NCBI GenBank assembly: GCA_023410875.1
Contig: JAEYPH010000122.1
Span: 40,461 to 104,460, forward strand
DNA: 64,000 bases
Direction: 5' to 3'
Source of the DNA: Bacillota bacterium
GTDB lineage: Bacteria; Bacillota; Clostridia; Christensenellales; UMGS416
Within the stretch, counting starts at the first letter, position 1. The number at the start of each line of letters is the position of its first letter. The notes beneath the pieces are model-generated. The model was not told where the DNA came from. It saw only the letters and a list, made by a program, of their open reading frames with translations, and searched no databases. Both the position numbers and the translations under genes were made by a program. Of this stretch, positions 16,942 to 25,849 are shown piece by piece.

Positions 16942-17966
16942 GGACCAGCGATTTCGATTACCATCTGCCCGAGGAGCTCATCGCACAGACGCCGCTGGCC
17001 CAACGGGACTTAAGCAGCCTGCTGGTCTACGATCGGGCCTCGGGTTCCGTGGGCCACCGGGTGTTTCGCGACGTCGTGGAATATCTGAACCCCGGCGACG
17101 TGCTGGTCGTCAACGACACCCGGGTGATCCCGGCGCGCATCGTGGGCACACGGCCGGAAACCGGCGGCAAGATGGAATTCCTGCTGCTGCGCCGGCTGCA
17201 GGGCGACGATTGGGAGGCGCTGGCCAAGCCCGCCCGGCGGGCGAGGCCCGGCGCCGTTTTTGAGTTTGGCGATGGCCGCCTGCGGGCCGAAGTGTTGGCC
17301 GAAGGGGAAGAGGGCATGCGCAGTATCCGCCTGCGCTACGAGGGCGTGTTCGAGGAGGCACTGGACGCCGTGGGCGCCATGCCGCTGCCGCCGTACATCC
17401 ACGAGCGCCTGAGGGACCCAGAGCGTTACCAGACCGTATACGCCCGGGAGCGCGGCAGTGCCGCCGCGCCCACCGCGGGGCTGCACTTCACACCGGAGCT
17501 GCTGGCACAACTGGAGGAGAAGGGCGTCCATAAAACGTCCGTGCTGCTGCACGTGGGCCTGGGCACCTTCCGCCCGGTGGCGGCGGAGGATCTGAGCGAT
17601 CATAAAATGCACTCGGAGTATTACGAGATCACGCCGGAGGCTGCGGCACGCATCAACGCCGCCCGCGCGTCTGGCCACCGCATCGTGGCCGTGGGCACCA
17701 CGTCCGCCCGCACGCTGGAAACAGCAGCAGGCCCCGATGGCGTCGTGCGGCCGGGCAGCGGCTGGACGGACATCTTCATCACGCCCGGTTACCGCTTCAA
17801 GGCGGTGGATGCGTTGATTACGAACTTCCATCTGCCGCGCTCCACGCTGCTGATGATGATCAGCGCCTTCGCCGGAGACCGCGAGGCCATGCTGGGCGTC
17901 TACGAGACGGCGGTGCGGGAGCGATACCGCTTCTTCAGCTTCGGCGACGCGATGCTGATCCTGTGA
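16938..17966 (+). CDS. queA: S-adenosylmethionine:tRNA ribosyltransferase-isomerase QueA
   Basis: 342 aa, GTG start overlapping the ruvB stop (GTGA). Builds epoxyqueuosine on tRNA from the preQ1 inserted by Tgt. Family hallmarks: FDYHLPEELIAQTPL at the N-terminus, VVNDTRVIPAR, SAAAPTAGLHFT, and TNFHLPRSTLLMMISAF. In many Clostridia tgt follows directly; here 5.5 kb of other genes separates them. Confidence 0.97.
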   Translation: MRTSDFDYHLPEELIAQTPLAQRDLSSLLVYDRASGSVGHRVFRDVVEYLNPGDVLVVNDTRVIPARIVGTRPETGGKMEFLLLRRLQGDDWEALAKPARRARPGAVFEFGDGRLRAEVLAEGEEGMRSIRLRYEGVFEEALDAVGAMPLPPYIHERLRDPERYQTVYARERGSAAAPTAGLHFTPELLAQLEEKGVHKTSVLLHVGLGTFRPVAAEDLSDHKMHSEYYEITPEAAARINAARASGHRIVAVGTTSARTLETAAGPDGVVRPGSGWTDIFITPGYRFKAVDALITNFHLPRSTLLMMISAFAGDREAMLGVYETAVRERYRFFSFGDAMLIL

Positions 17967-17983
17967 ACCGCGCCGGTGGGGCG

Positions 17984-19774
17984 TCACAGCAGGTTCATGC
18001 TGAACATCCATAGGCAGAACAGCGCGCCGGCCAGATTCCACGCCACGGGTATGGGGGCAGGGCGCACGCCCTTTGCCCATCGGTACGCCGTGTGCAGCAT
18101 GCCCGCGGCGGTGGCGGTGGCAATCAGCCAGCCGCACAGCGCCAGCGGCAGTGCCCAGGACAGCAGGGAGTACGCGGTGATGCCATGGATCATCAGCATG
18201 CACAGGGCTGCAAAGGCTAGCAGCTGAGCCAGTGCGCCGACTAACACGACTGCGCTGTGTCGCGCCTCCTTGCACCTGCGCGCCCTCAGGAATACTTCGC
18301 GCACCAGACAGGCAATGGCCAGAACCACAAACAGCAGCGCCGGCAGCGCCTGCAAGCTGCTGTGCTGCCACCAGGGTATTCTGGAAAAGGTCACGGCGGA
18401 TTCGGTGGCGAGCATGACCGTGCCGTTCTTGTGCACAAAGCGCACCACGCCGATGGGGGAGGCATACTTGTCCCCAGCGATGCCGGCCATGGGCTGGCCG
18501 TTCATCGCAAAGCCCTCGTCCGGCGAGCCTTCCACGCTCAGTATTTTTCCGGGAATCAGGTAGCGCAGGATCCTCTCCGGCGTGCGCAGGCTGGACCAGT
18601 TGTTGGCATAGCAGCCGCTGATATCCGTGGCTCCCTGACCTGCATCGGCCTTCGATGATGCCCCGTACAGCAGATCGGTGGCCGCGCCCATCACCGCGTT
18701 GATATCGTCCTCGGGTACATAGGTGTTAAAGGACAAAAAGACGCCGGTTCCCGCCTGGGGGTACAGCGCGATGCGGCTGTAGAAGTGCAGCGTTTCCCCC
18801 TTTTTGTCGTAGTAGAAGTTACTGTTTCGTTCCTTTCGATTCCATGTGTAGCCCACGCCGGCCATATCGCTGGCCATGGAGAAGTGCCGGGCGAACAGCG
18901 CTTCTTTGGATGCGGCGGACAAAACGCGCGGATCATTTCCGTCCAGAAGCCACGCGATGTAGCCGGCCATATCCTCAGCGGTGGACACGGCGGAGCCTTC
19001 GGGGTACAGGTTCATGTAGGGTTCCCGCGTTTCGCGGCCGTCGGGCAGGTATGCTTTGGAGACGTAGGCGATGTCGTGCATGTGTTCAAAGGTCGTGTGC
19101 GCCATCTCCAGCGGCACAAAGATGCTTTCGCGGCAGAAGGCGGCAAAATCCTGCCCGGCGATGCGCTGCACCACGTAGGCGGCCAGGGCGATGCCGTAAT
19201 TGGAGTAGGAGGCAACCTCTCCGGGCAGGAAAACCTGTGCCGGCTGGTACTTGCGTACGCTCAGGGCAAGGGGCTCGGTGTCGCTCACGTTGGACACGGC
19301 TATGCCCGTTACCCTGTCTTCGAAGCCCGCCGTATGGGTGAGCAGCTGGCCCATGGTCACTGGGTGGTCCAGGGCAGGAAAGTCCGCCTCCAGGTAGGCG
19401 GCGATGTCGCGGTCCATGTCCAGCCTGTCCTGTTGGGCCAGCAGCTGCGCCGCCACTGCCACAAAGGTTTTGGATATAGAGCCGATGCGGAAGGCCGTTT
19501 TCTGCGCGTCGGCGGCGATGCCGCTGATCTCGTCGGCCATGCCGTATCCGGCGCACAGCACGACGCTGCCATCCCGGACGACCGACAGCACGGCGCCCTT
19601 GGCCCGGCCTTCGCGCACCAGGGCATCCACAGCATCGCCCAGGGCTTGGTTCACAACCTCGGCTGCGGGCCTCTGATCCTCGTTCACCGCGCCTTGGGTA
19701 CCCTGCGCCAGGGCGGGTGCGCCAGCCGCTGGGATCAGCAGCAGAACCAGCAGAGCGCACAAAGCTTTTCTCAT
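17984..19774 (-). CDS. Secreted/membrane serine hydrolase of the beta-lactamase (PF00144) family
   Basis: 596 aa. Start at 19774 chosen for its GGAGG and because it yields a signal peptide (ALCALLVLLLIPAAGAPALAQ). Catalytic SxxK is S99-I-S-K102 and the tyrosine motif is Y190-S-N192. The C-terminal third holds about four hydrophobic segments, so the enzyme is exposed outside and anchored. Such proteins act as DD-peptidases, esterases or D-amino-acid peptidases; specificity cannot be read here. It lies between queA and tgt with an unusual penicillin-binding protein nearby, suggesting a wall-related role. Convergent with queA. Confidence 0.87.
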   Translation of the reverse strand: MRKALCALLVLLLIPAAGAPALAQGTQGAVNEDQRPAAEVVNQALGDAVDALVREGRAKGAVLSVVRDGSVVLCAGYGMADEISGIAADAQKTAFRIGSISKTFVAVAAQLLAQQDRLDMDRDIAAYLEADFPALDHPVTMGQLLTHTAGFEDRVTGIAVSNVSDTEPLALSVRKYQPAQVFLPGEVASYSNYGIALAAYVVQRIAGQDFAAFCRESIFVPLEMAHTTFEHMHDIAYVSKAYLPDGRETREPYMNLYPEGSAVSTAEDMAGYIAWLLDGNDPRVLSAASKEALFARHFSMASDMAGVGYTWNRKERNSNFYYDKKGETLHFYSRIALYPQAGTGVFLSFNTYVPEDDINAVMGAATDLLYGASSKADAGQGATDISGCYANNWSSLRTPERILRYLIPGKILSVEGSPDEGFAMNGQPMAGIAGDKYASPIGVVRFVHKNGTVMLATESAVTFSRIPWWQHSSLQALPALLFVVLAIACLVREVFLRARRCKEARHSAVVLVGALAQLLAFAALCMLMIHGITAYSLLSWALPLALCGWLIATATAAGMLHTAYRWAKGVRPAPIPVAWNLAGALFCLWMFSMNLL

Positions 19775-19906
19775 GACAATGACCTCCAAATTGTTTGTGA
19801 GGCCATTGTATCGGGCCAACCTGAAACGTGGCTGGTGGGTACCTTAAACCCAGCTTAATTCCCCAGGCTCTTCGGCGCTGCACAAAGCGGATGCGCGGTA
19901 TGGATT

Positions 19907-21118
19907 TTAGGTGGAGCTCAGCACCGAATCCGCCACCGCATCGGCCAGCGCCAGCAGTTCCCCCGTTTGTGCGGGCTTCAGCGAGGAGCGGATGGCCAGT
20001 GGCGGTGCGATCAGTTCCATGCCCTTCATTTCGGCCAGCATCTTGGACATCACCGTGTGGGCAGTCGGCGCCCAGGAGCCGTTGCCGACCAGGGCGACCT
20101 TGCGGTTTTGCAGGTTCAGCGCCGCCATGTCCCGTAGCAGTGCCTCCATGCCGAAATACAAACCCATGTTGTAGGTGGGGGACGCCAGCACCAGATGGCT
20201 GTATTGGAACGCGTCGGCTATGATGTAGGACGCGTGGGTCTTGGATACGTCGTACACGCGCATGTCCCGAATGCCCCTTTCGGCCAAACGGTTTGCGATG
20301 ACCCCCACAGCATTTTCCGTGTTGCCGTACATTGACGCGTAGGCCAGCATGACGCCGTTCTTTTCCGGCGCGTACCGGCTCCACAGATCGTACTTGGATA
20401 GGAAATAATCCAGGTTCTTGCGCCACACCGGGCCGTGGAGCGGGCACAGCATCCGTATCTCCACGCCCGACACCTTTTTGAGCGCCGCCTGCACCTGCGG
20501 GCCGTATTTGCCCACGATGTTGGCGTAATAGCGGCGGGACTCGTCCAGGAAAAGGTTCTCAAATTCCACCTCATCGCTGAACAGATTGCCGGGCAGCGCG
20601 CCGAAGGCTCCAAAGGCGTCGGCGGTAAAGAGGATTTTCTCCTGCTCCTCATAGGTGAACATGACCTCCGGCCAGTGCACCATGGGCGCGAAATAGAAAC
20701 GCAGCACGTGGGAGCCCAAGTCCAGCACGTCCGTTTCGCGCACCTCATGGGTCCGGGCATCAAAGCTGAATTCATAGAACTGCCGGATCATCTGGAAGGT
20801 CTTCTGGTTGCCCACGATCTTCATATCCGGATACCGCCGGGCAAGCTCCTCGATGTTGGCGCAGTGGTCCGGCTCCATGTGGTTTACAACGAGATAGTCG
20901 ATGGCCCTGCCGCCCAGCACATGCTCGAGGTTTTCGAGAAACTGCCGGGTGATCGAGGAATCCACCGTATCGATCAGCGCGACCTTCTCGTCCAGAATCA
21001 GATAGGAGTTGTAAGCAACGCCGTTGGGCAGCGGAAACATGTTCTCGAACAGCGCGATCCTGCGGTCGTTCCCGCCCACCCAATATATTTGAGGTGCGAT
21101 TTCCCTGGTAATATACAT
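19907..21118 (-). CDS. fprA: A-type flavoprotein / flavodiiron protein (O2 or NO reductase)
   Basis: 403 aa. N-terminal metallo-beta-lactamase-like diiron domain with H80-x-E82-x-D84-H85 (NHMEPDHC), later His ligands in APMVHWPE, and a C-terminal flavodoxin domain (YASMYGNTENA). Flavodiiron proteins reduce O2 to water or NO to N2O and protect anaerobes. The first-shell ligands look intact. A palindrome just downstream of its -10 suggests repression relieved by oxidative or nitrosative stress. Confidence 0.95.
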   Translation of the reverse strand: MYITREIAPQIYWVGGNDRRIALFENMFPLPNGVAYNSYLILDEKVALIDTVDSSITRQFLENLEHVLGGRAIDYLVVNHMEPDHCANIEELARRYPDMKIVGNQKTFQMIRQFYEFSFDARTHEVRETDVLDLGSHVLRFYFAPMVHWPEVMFTYEEQEKILFTADAFGAFGALPGNLFSDEVEFENLFLDESRRYYANIVGKYGPQVQAALKKVSGVEIRMLCPLHGPVWRKNLDYFLSKYDLWSRYAPEKNGVMLAYASMYGNTENAVGVIANRLAERGIRDMRVYDVSKTHASYIIADAFQYSHLVLASPTYNMGLYFGMEALLRDMAALNLQNRKVALVGNGSWAPTAHTVMSKMLAEMKGMELIAPPLAIRSSLKPAQTGELLALADAVADSVLSST

Positions 21119-21150
21119 GATCAGTCACATCCTTCGTGGGCCTTGGCCAT

Positions 21151-21172
21151 AAAGTTAGCTATAACTAACTTT
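21151..21172. promoter_or_regulatory. Palindromic operator at the fprA transcription start
   Basis: Inverted repeat with 8-bp perfect arms AAAGTTAG and CTAACTTT around a 6-bp centre. It covers the predicted +1 region of fprA (about 21171), the position of a repressor site; the size suits a MarR-, Rrf2- or Fur-like dimer. The regulator is not in the window. Confidence 0.7.
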
Positions 21173-21177
21173 AACTC

Positions 21178-21206
21178 ATTATATCAACTGTGTGCGGCAC
21201 ATGCAA
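21178..21206 (-). promoter_or_regulatory. Promoter of fprA
   Basis: On the minus strand TTGCAT (21201-21206), 17-bp spacer, perfect TATAAT (21178-21183). Confidence 0.75.
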
Positions 21207-21218
21207 GGTGAACACGAA

Positions 21219-21247
21219 TTGACTTTCTCAGAGAAAGAACTTATCCT
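21219..21247 (+). promoter_or_regulatory. Promoter of the penicillin-binding protein gene
   Basis: TTGACT (21219-21224), 17-bp spacer, TATCCT (21242-21247), divergent from fprA. The leader of about 100 nt contains the hairpin at 21256-21289. Confidence 0.65.
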
Positions 21248-21255
21248 TTTGTGGA

Positions 21256-21293
21256 AGCGATACGCGGGGAAAAGGCTGTGCGTATCGCTTTTC
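21256..21293 (+). terminator. Leader hairpin with T tract before the PBP gene (possible attenuator)
   Basis: AGCGATACGC (21256-21265) pairs perfectly with GCGTATCGCT (21280-21289) across a 14-nt loop and is followed by TTT. It lies inside the 5' leader, so if active it would terminate prematurely; no alternative antiterminator fold is evident. Confidence 0.4.
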
Positions 21294-21354
21294 GGCTAAC
21301 GTTCGTACGCCCTGCGTGGTGGATGTTCGGACCTGTGACGGAGGAGAAGGGAAG

Positions 21355-23454
21355 ATGACTTTGCGAAAGAGAAAAGCGCTCGTCTGTTTTGCCATCGTTG
21401 CAAGCCTTGTGTGGACGCTTGCCGCCTGCACCGTTGTAACCTCACTTCCCCTTCCGTCGGAGGCAGGTCCATCGGTGGCGGCATCGCCCCACCCCAGCCC
21501 GTCGGGAGAAGCCGGGCCGCCCCGCCCGGAGCCGGCCCCGGCACAGGAAGTCTTGTATGCCTACATCTCCGCGCTGAACACCGGAGATTATGAGGCGATG
21601 CACGCCATGATCCACACGGGCAACGGCATGTCCAAAGAGGACTTCATCGCCCGCAACAAAAGCATTTATGAGGGCGTGGAAGCCGAGAATGTCAGCATCA
21701 GGATCACCGAGGAGAAGGAGGGCCTTGTCAGCTTCCAGATGACCATGGACACTGTGGCCGGACGGATCGTCTTTGCCAATCAGGCCCAGTTCGGGCTGTA
21801 TGACGGCGCATATAAGCTGGAGTGGAGCTCCGCCATGATCTTCCCGACGCTGGGTGATACGGACAAGGTGCGCGTCGCCACGCTGAAGGCGGAGCGCGGA
21901 AGCATACTGGACAGAAACGGCAGGCTGCTGGTCGGCAAGGACAGGGTGTATTCCATCGGCTTCGTTCCCGGCAAGATCGACCCGCTGACCCGCGAGGAGG
22001 ACATCGCCAGGGTCGCGGAAATACTGGGCATAACCGTGAAGGAGATCAACGCCAGGCTGTCGGAAAAATGGGTGCGGGACAACCTGTTCGTGCCGCTCAA
22101 GAGCATCTCCTACACCGACACGGGCACACTGGATGAGCTTCTGGAGATCAAGGGCATCGACTATGCCACCGTCAAGGACCGGGTGTACAAGCTGGGCGAG
22201 AAGGCGGCGCACCTGACCGGCTACATCGCCAACATCAGCAAGGAGCAGCTGGACGCGCGGCCAGACCAGGGGTATGACGCCAACAGCAAGATTGGGAAGG
22301 TCGGGCTGGAAAGCCTTTGGGAGGAACGCCTGCGCGGCGTGAACGGCAGCAAAATAACCATCGTGGGCAAGGACAACAAGGAAAAGCAGACGCTGGCGGA
22401 GCGCCCTGCGCAAAACGGCGAGGACATCACGCTGACGATCGACTCGGGGCTGCAGACGGACCTCTATAACCGGATGAAGAAGGACAAGGGCGTCGCGGTG
22501 GTCATGGACCCAAAGACCGGGGAGATTCTGGCTCTGGTCAGCACGCCATCCTATGACCCCAACGATTTCATACTGGGGATGTCCGATGAAAAATGGGCGC
22601 AATACAACGACGGGCAGACGCGACCCATGGTCAACCGTTTCAAGGCGTCGTTTGCCCCCGGCTCCTCCATCAAGCCCATCACCGCTGCCATAGGCTTGAG
22701 CGCCGGCGCTTTTGAGGCCGACGAGGACTTTGGGTCCAGCGGGCTGTCATGGCAGAAGAGCTCCGAGTGGGGCAGCTACAAGGTGACCACGCTGCAACAG
22801 TATGAAGGTGCGGCCAATGTCCGCAATGCCCTCGTCTACTCCGACAACATCTACTTCGCCAAGGCAGCGCTTAAGACTGGCGCAGGCGCTTTCGCTGACG
22901 GGCTCAAAGCGGTCGGCTTCGGCGAGGAGGTTCCCTTCGAGTTCGGGCTGAGCAAGTCCGCCTTCGGCACGAAGTTGGCGTTCAAGGGCGAGATCGACTT
23001 GGCCGACAGCGGATACGGGCAGGGGAAGGTGCTGATCAACCCCGTACACATGGCGGCCATCTATACAGCCTTCGCAAATCAGGGTACAATGATGGCTCCC
23101 CGTTTGGAGAAAAAGGCCGAGGCGAAGGTATGGAAGGAAAACGTCTTTCCCGATGAGGTGATCCGAACGGTGCGCGACGCGATGGTACAGGTCGTGGAAA
23201 ACCCCAACGGCACAGGGCATTCCGCCTTGGTGGAGGGGATCAGGCTGGCCGGCAAAACCGGCACGGCGGAGATCAAAACATCCAAGCAGGACACCGGCGG
23301 AACGGAGCTGGGCTGGTTTGTGGCCTATCCGGCGGAAGACGGCCAGGATGTGCCGTATCTGGCCCTGGCGATGGTGGAGGACGTGAAGGGCAGGGGAGGC
23401 AGCCACTACGTGATCCCGATCGTGCGTTCCGTGTTTGCTGCGGACCAACCGTGA
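21355..23454 (+). CDS. Lipoprotein class B penicillin-binding protein with MecA-type N-terminal domain
   Basis: 699 aa from ATG 21355 (GGAGGAGAAGGG upstream). Lipobox L-A-A-C25 after a hydrophobic stretch predicts lipid anchoring, as in B. subtilis PbpC and PBP2a-like proteins. An NTF2-like MecA_N domain (VLYAYISALNTGDYEAMHAM) precedes the dimerisation and transpeptidase domains. Active-site motifs: S437-S-I-K440, S496-D-N498, K634-T-G636. It cross-links peptidoglycan stem peptides. PBPs of this architecture are often less sensitive to beta-lactams; whether this one confers tolerance is inference only. Confidence 0.93.
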   Translation: MTLRKRKALVCFAIVASLVWTLAACTVVTSLPLPSEAGPSVAASPHPSPSGEAGPPRPEPAPAQEVLYAYISALNTGDYEAMHAMIHTGNGMSKEDFIARNKSIYEGVEAENVSIRITEEKEGLVSFQMTMDTVAGRIVFANQAQFGLYDGAYKLEWSSAMIFPTLGDTDKVRVATLKAERGSILDRNGRLLVGKDRVYSIGFVPGKIDPLTREEDIARVAEILGITVKEINARLSEKWVRDNLFVPLKSISYTDTGTLDELLEIKGIDYATVKDRVYKLGEKAAHLTGYIANISKEQLDARPDQGYDANSKIGKVGLESLWEERLRGVNGSKITIVGKDNKEKQTLAERPAQNGEDITLTIDSGLQTDLYNRMKKDKGVAVVMDPKTGEILALVSTPSYDPNDFILGMSDEKWAQYNDGQTRPMVNRFKASFAPGSSIKPITAAIGLSAGAFEADEDFGSSGLSWQKSSEWGSYKVTTLQQYEGAANVRNALVYSDNIYFAKAALKTGAGAFADGLKAVGFGEEVPFEFGLSKSAFGTKLAFKGEIDLADSGYGQGKVLINPVHMAAIYTAFANQGTMMAPRLEKKAEAKVWKENVFPDEVIRTVRDAMVQVVENPNGTGHSALVEGIRLAGKTGTAEIKTSKQDTGGTELGWFVAYPAEDGQDVPYLALAMVEDVKGRGGSHYVIPIVRSVFAADQP

Positions 23455-23482
23455 AACAATAAGCATACCGAAAGGTTCTTGT

Positions 23483-24598
23483 ATGAAATATGAGTTGTTG
23501 AAAAAATCCGGCCGAGCGCGCCTGGGCCGGCTCACGCTGGCCCACGGCGTCGTAGAGACACCGGTCTTTATGCCAGTGGGCACCCAGGCCACGGTGAAGG
23601 CCATGGCTCCGGAGGAACTGGAACAAATTGGTTCTCAGATCATACTGTCCAACACCTATCATCTCTACCTGCGCCCCGGCCACGACATCGTGCGCGAGGC
23701 CGGCGGGCTGCACCGCTTCATGAATTGGAATCGCCCGATTCTGACCGACAGCGGCGGCTTTCAGGTGTTTTCGCTGCAGGGTATGCGTAAAATTGACGAA
23801 GGCGGTGTGGTGTTCCAGAGCCACATCGACGGCTCTCGGCACTATTTTTCGCCGGAGAAGGTTATGGAAATAGAGCAGGTGCTGGGAGCGGACATCGCCA
23901 TGGCCTTTGACGAGTGCGCGCCCTGGCCCAGCGAGAAGAAGTATGTGGACCAGGCGCTCAACCGCACGACCCGCTGGGCCCGCCGCTGCAAGGAGGCCCA
24001 CCGCAGAGCGGACCAGGCGCTGTTCGGCATCGTGCAGGGGGGCACCTTTGCCGACCTGCGGCAGCGTTCAGCTCTGGAACTGATGGAGATCGACTTCCCC
24101 GGCTACGGCATCGGCGGCTTGAGCGTGGGCGAACCCAAGGAGCAGATGTACGCGATGCTGGACGTGCTGGACCCGCTGCTGCCGGCGGACCGCCCCCGGT
24201 ATCTGATGGGCGTGGGCAGCCCGGACTGCCTGATCGAGGGGGCGCTGCGCGGCGTGGACATGTTCGATTGCGTGCTGCCCACCCGCACCGCCCGCATGGG
24301 CACGCTGTTCACCAGCCAGGGCAAGCTCAACATCCGCAACGCCTGCCATGAGCGGGACTTCTCCCCGGTGGACCCGGCGTGCTCCTGCCCGCTGTGCCGG
24401 CAGTACAGCCGCGCCTATCTGCGGCATCTTTTCAAGGCCGGGGAGATCCTGGGCGCACGGCTGGCCACATGGCACAATCTGCAGTTCCTGACCGATCTCA
24501 TGGCCCGGGTACGCTCGGCCATCGCCGAGGATTCACTGCTTCAGCTGCGGGAGGAGTTCTTCCGCGCCTATGGCTACGGCGAGGGGCATCCGCTGTGA
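23483..24598 (+). CDS. tgt: tRNA-guanine(34) transglycosylase
   Basis: 371 aa from ATG 23483 (GAAAGG upstream; the longer frame overlaps the PBP gene). Exchanges G34 for preQ1 in tRNAs with GUN anticodons, the step before QueA. Motifs: TDSGGFQVFSL (catalytic Asp region), GIVQGGTF, GGLSVGEP, and zinc ligands in CSCPLCRQYSRAYLRHL followed by TWHN. Complete C-terminus. In related genomes yajC commonly follows; here the prophage begins within 64 bp. Confidence 0.97.
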   Translation: MKYELLKKSGRARLGRLTLAHGVVETPVFMPVGTQATVKAMAPEELEQIGSQIILSNTYHLYLRPGHDIVREAGGLHRFMNWNRPILTDSGGFQVFSLQGMRKIDEGGVVFQSHIDGSRHYFSPEKVMEIEQVLGADIAMAFDECAPWPSEKKYVDQALNRTTRWARRCKEAHRRADQALFGIVQGGTFADLRQRSALELMEIDFPGYGIGGLSVGEPKEQMYAMLDVLDPLLPADRPRYLMGVGSPDCLIEGALRGVDMFDCVLPTRTARMGTLFTSQGKLNIRNACHERDFSPVDPACSCPLCRQYSRAYLRHLFKAGEILGARLATWHNLQFLTDLMARVRSAIAEDSLLQLREEFFRAYGYGEGHPL

Positions 24599-24661
24599 CG
24601 GGGAATATGAACGAACTGTGAAGAATATAAGCCACAAAAATGGCTTGAACGCTGGACAGAC

Positions 24662-25786
24662 CTATTTGCCAGGCAACCCGCTGGCAACCTCGGACGAAAA
24701 CGCGCTGCGGATGGCATCTTGATCCTCTCCGCCAAGCTGCTTTTCAATGTGGACGTAGGTCTTCATCATGATCGTTACCGTCTCGCCTAAAACCTTCGCC
24801 GCCTGCTTCGGCTTGACGCCGGCAGCATACAGCTTCGTGGCGTAATTGTGCCTGAACTGATGATAGACAAGTGCAGAAAGGCCGGTCGTGTCACGCAGCC
24901 TGCACAACATGTACCGTATGTGGTTCTGGTCCAGGCGTGCGCCGCCCGCGCCCTGAATGATGAACGCGCTCCTGTGGCCGCGTAGAGGCCGCAGGATGGC
25001 CGCCAGCTCATCCGGCATAGGAATGGCCCTGCGGCTGTTCTCCGTCTTTAAAGCACGGTCTACGACGTATCCGGCATCTGTCCAGTGGACCTGCTGATCA
25101 ACCATGATCTTCTTGGCGCCAAAATCAACGTGCTTCCACTGGAGCGCAAAGGCTTCGCCGCGGCGCATGCCTGTGTAATATAGCAGCGGCATGATTGCGC
25201 AATCCGGATCGCGGAAGTGCCTTGTGATGGCCTTTTCTTCGTCGGCAGTAAAAGCAAATCGCTTCTCCGGATCGTCCTTTTTTCGCTTCGCCGCCTTCGC
25301 TGGGTTGCGCGTCAGAATGCCGTCAATATCCGCTGCCGCAAAGATGGATCGGAGCAGGAACACGGCCTTGTTTCTCGTGCCCGCAGATTTTCCGGCGGTC
25401 TTTGCTAGGCATGATTGAATGTCTGACGGGCGCACGGCGGCGATTTTTTTATCGCCGATCATGGGCAGGATGTAGCCGTCAGCCATGTACGTGTAATTGA
25501 GCCATGTTGAATACCGAACGTCCGCTCGCTTGACCGCCAGCCACTTCTCCACGTAGTCGCGGACGAGCGTATCCCCGCCGTCCCCTGGCCCTGTAGGCCC
25601 GTACTTCTCCACCAGCGGCTGCAGCGCCTTGGACGCGGCGGAATCGGCCCTGGGGCCCTTGCCGGCGCTCCAGTGCCATTTCCCGTCCTCGCCCTTGAAT
25701 TTGCGCCTGCGGCGCTTATCAACCTTGTCTGCCAGGTCCTTACGGCGCGTGTCTCGTTTTCCCTGTTCGTCTTTCGCGTTTGGCAT
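24662..25786 (-). CDS. int: Prophage tyrosine-type integrase
   Basis: 374 aa. Catalytic residues of tyrosine recombinases: R208 in TGMRRGE, H309-x-x-R312 in HQFRHNYATKL, and the nucleophile Y344 in MMKTYVHI. A SAM-like core-binding domain spans about residues 72-160. The first 60 residues are strongly basic (RKDLADKVDKRRRRKFKG) and replace the usual AP2-like arm-binding domain, perhaps serving the same purpose. AAAGGAG precedes ATG. It reads toward tgt, so attL should lie immediately beyond its 3' end. Confidence 0.95.
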   Translation of the reverse strand: MPNAKDEQGKRDTRRKDLADKVDKRRRRKFKGEDGKWHWSAGKGPRADSAASKALQPLVEKYGPTGPGDGGDTLVRDYVEKWLAVKRADVRYSTWLNYTYMADGYILPMIGDKKIAAVRPSDIQSCLAKTAGKSAGTRNKAVFLLRSIFAAADIDGILTRNPAKAAKRKKDDPEKRFAFTADEEKAITRHFRDPDCAIMPLLYYTGMRRGEAFALQWKHVDFGAKKIMVDQQVHWTDAGYVVDRALKTENSRRAIPMPDELAAILRPLRGHRSAFIIQGAGGARLDQNHIRYMLCRLRDTTGLSALVYHQFRHNYATKLYAAGVKPKQAAKVLGETVTIMMKTYVHIEKQLGGEDQDAIRSAFSSEVASGLPGK

Positions 25787-25803
25787 TGGCGGTTCTCCTT
25801 TGT

Positions 25804-25831
25804 AAAAGAGGGGCGCACCATGCGCCCCTCT
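25804..25831 (-). terminator. Intrinsic terminator of the lipoprotein gene
   Basis: Perfect 11-bp stem AGAGGGGCGCA / TGCGCCCCTCT with a 3-nt loop, followed on the minus strand by TTTT. It separates the lipoprotein from the integrase, whose ribosome-binding site lies just beyond. Confidence 0.85.
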
Positions 25832-25849
25832 GGTCGTGCGGCGACATGT

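Noticed and set aside
17010..18371. 453-codon minus-strand frame across queA and the serine hydrolase end
   Set aside because: Shadow of queA, and it overlaps the true serine hydrolase frame in another phase.
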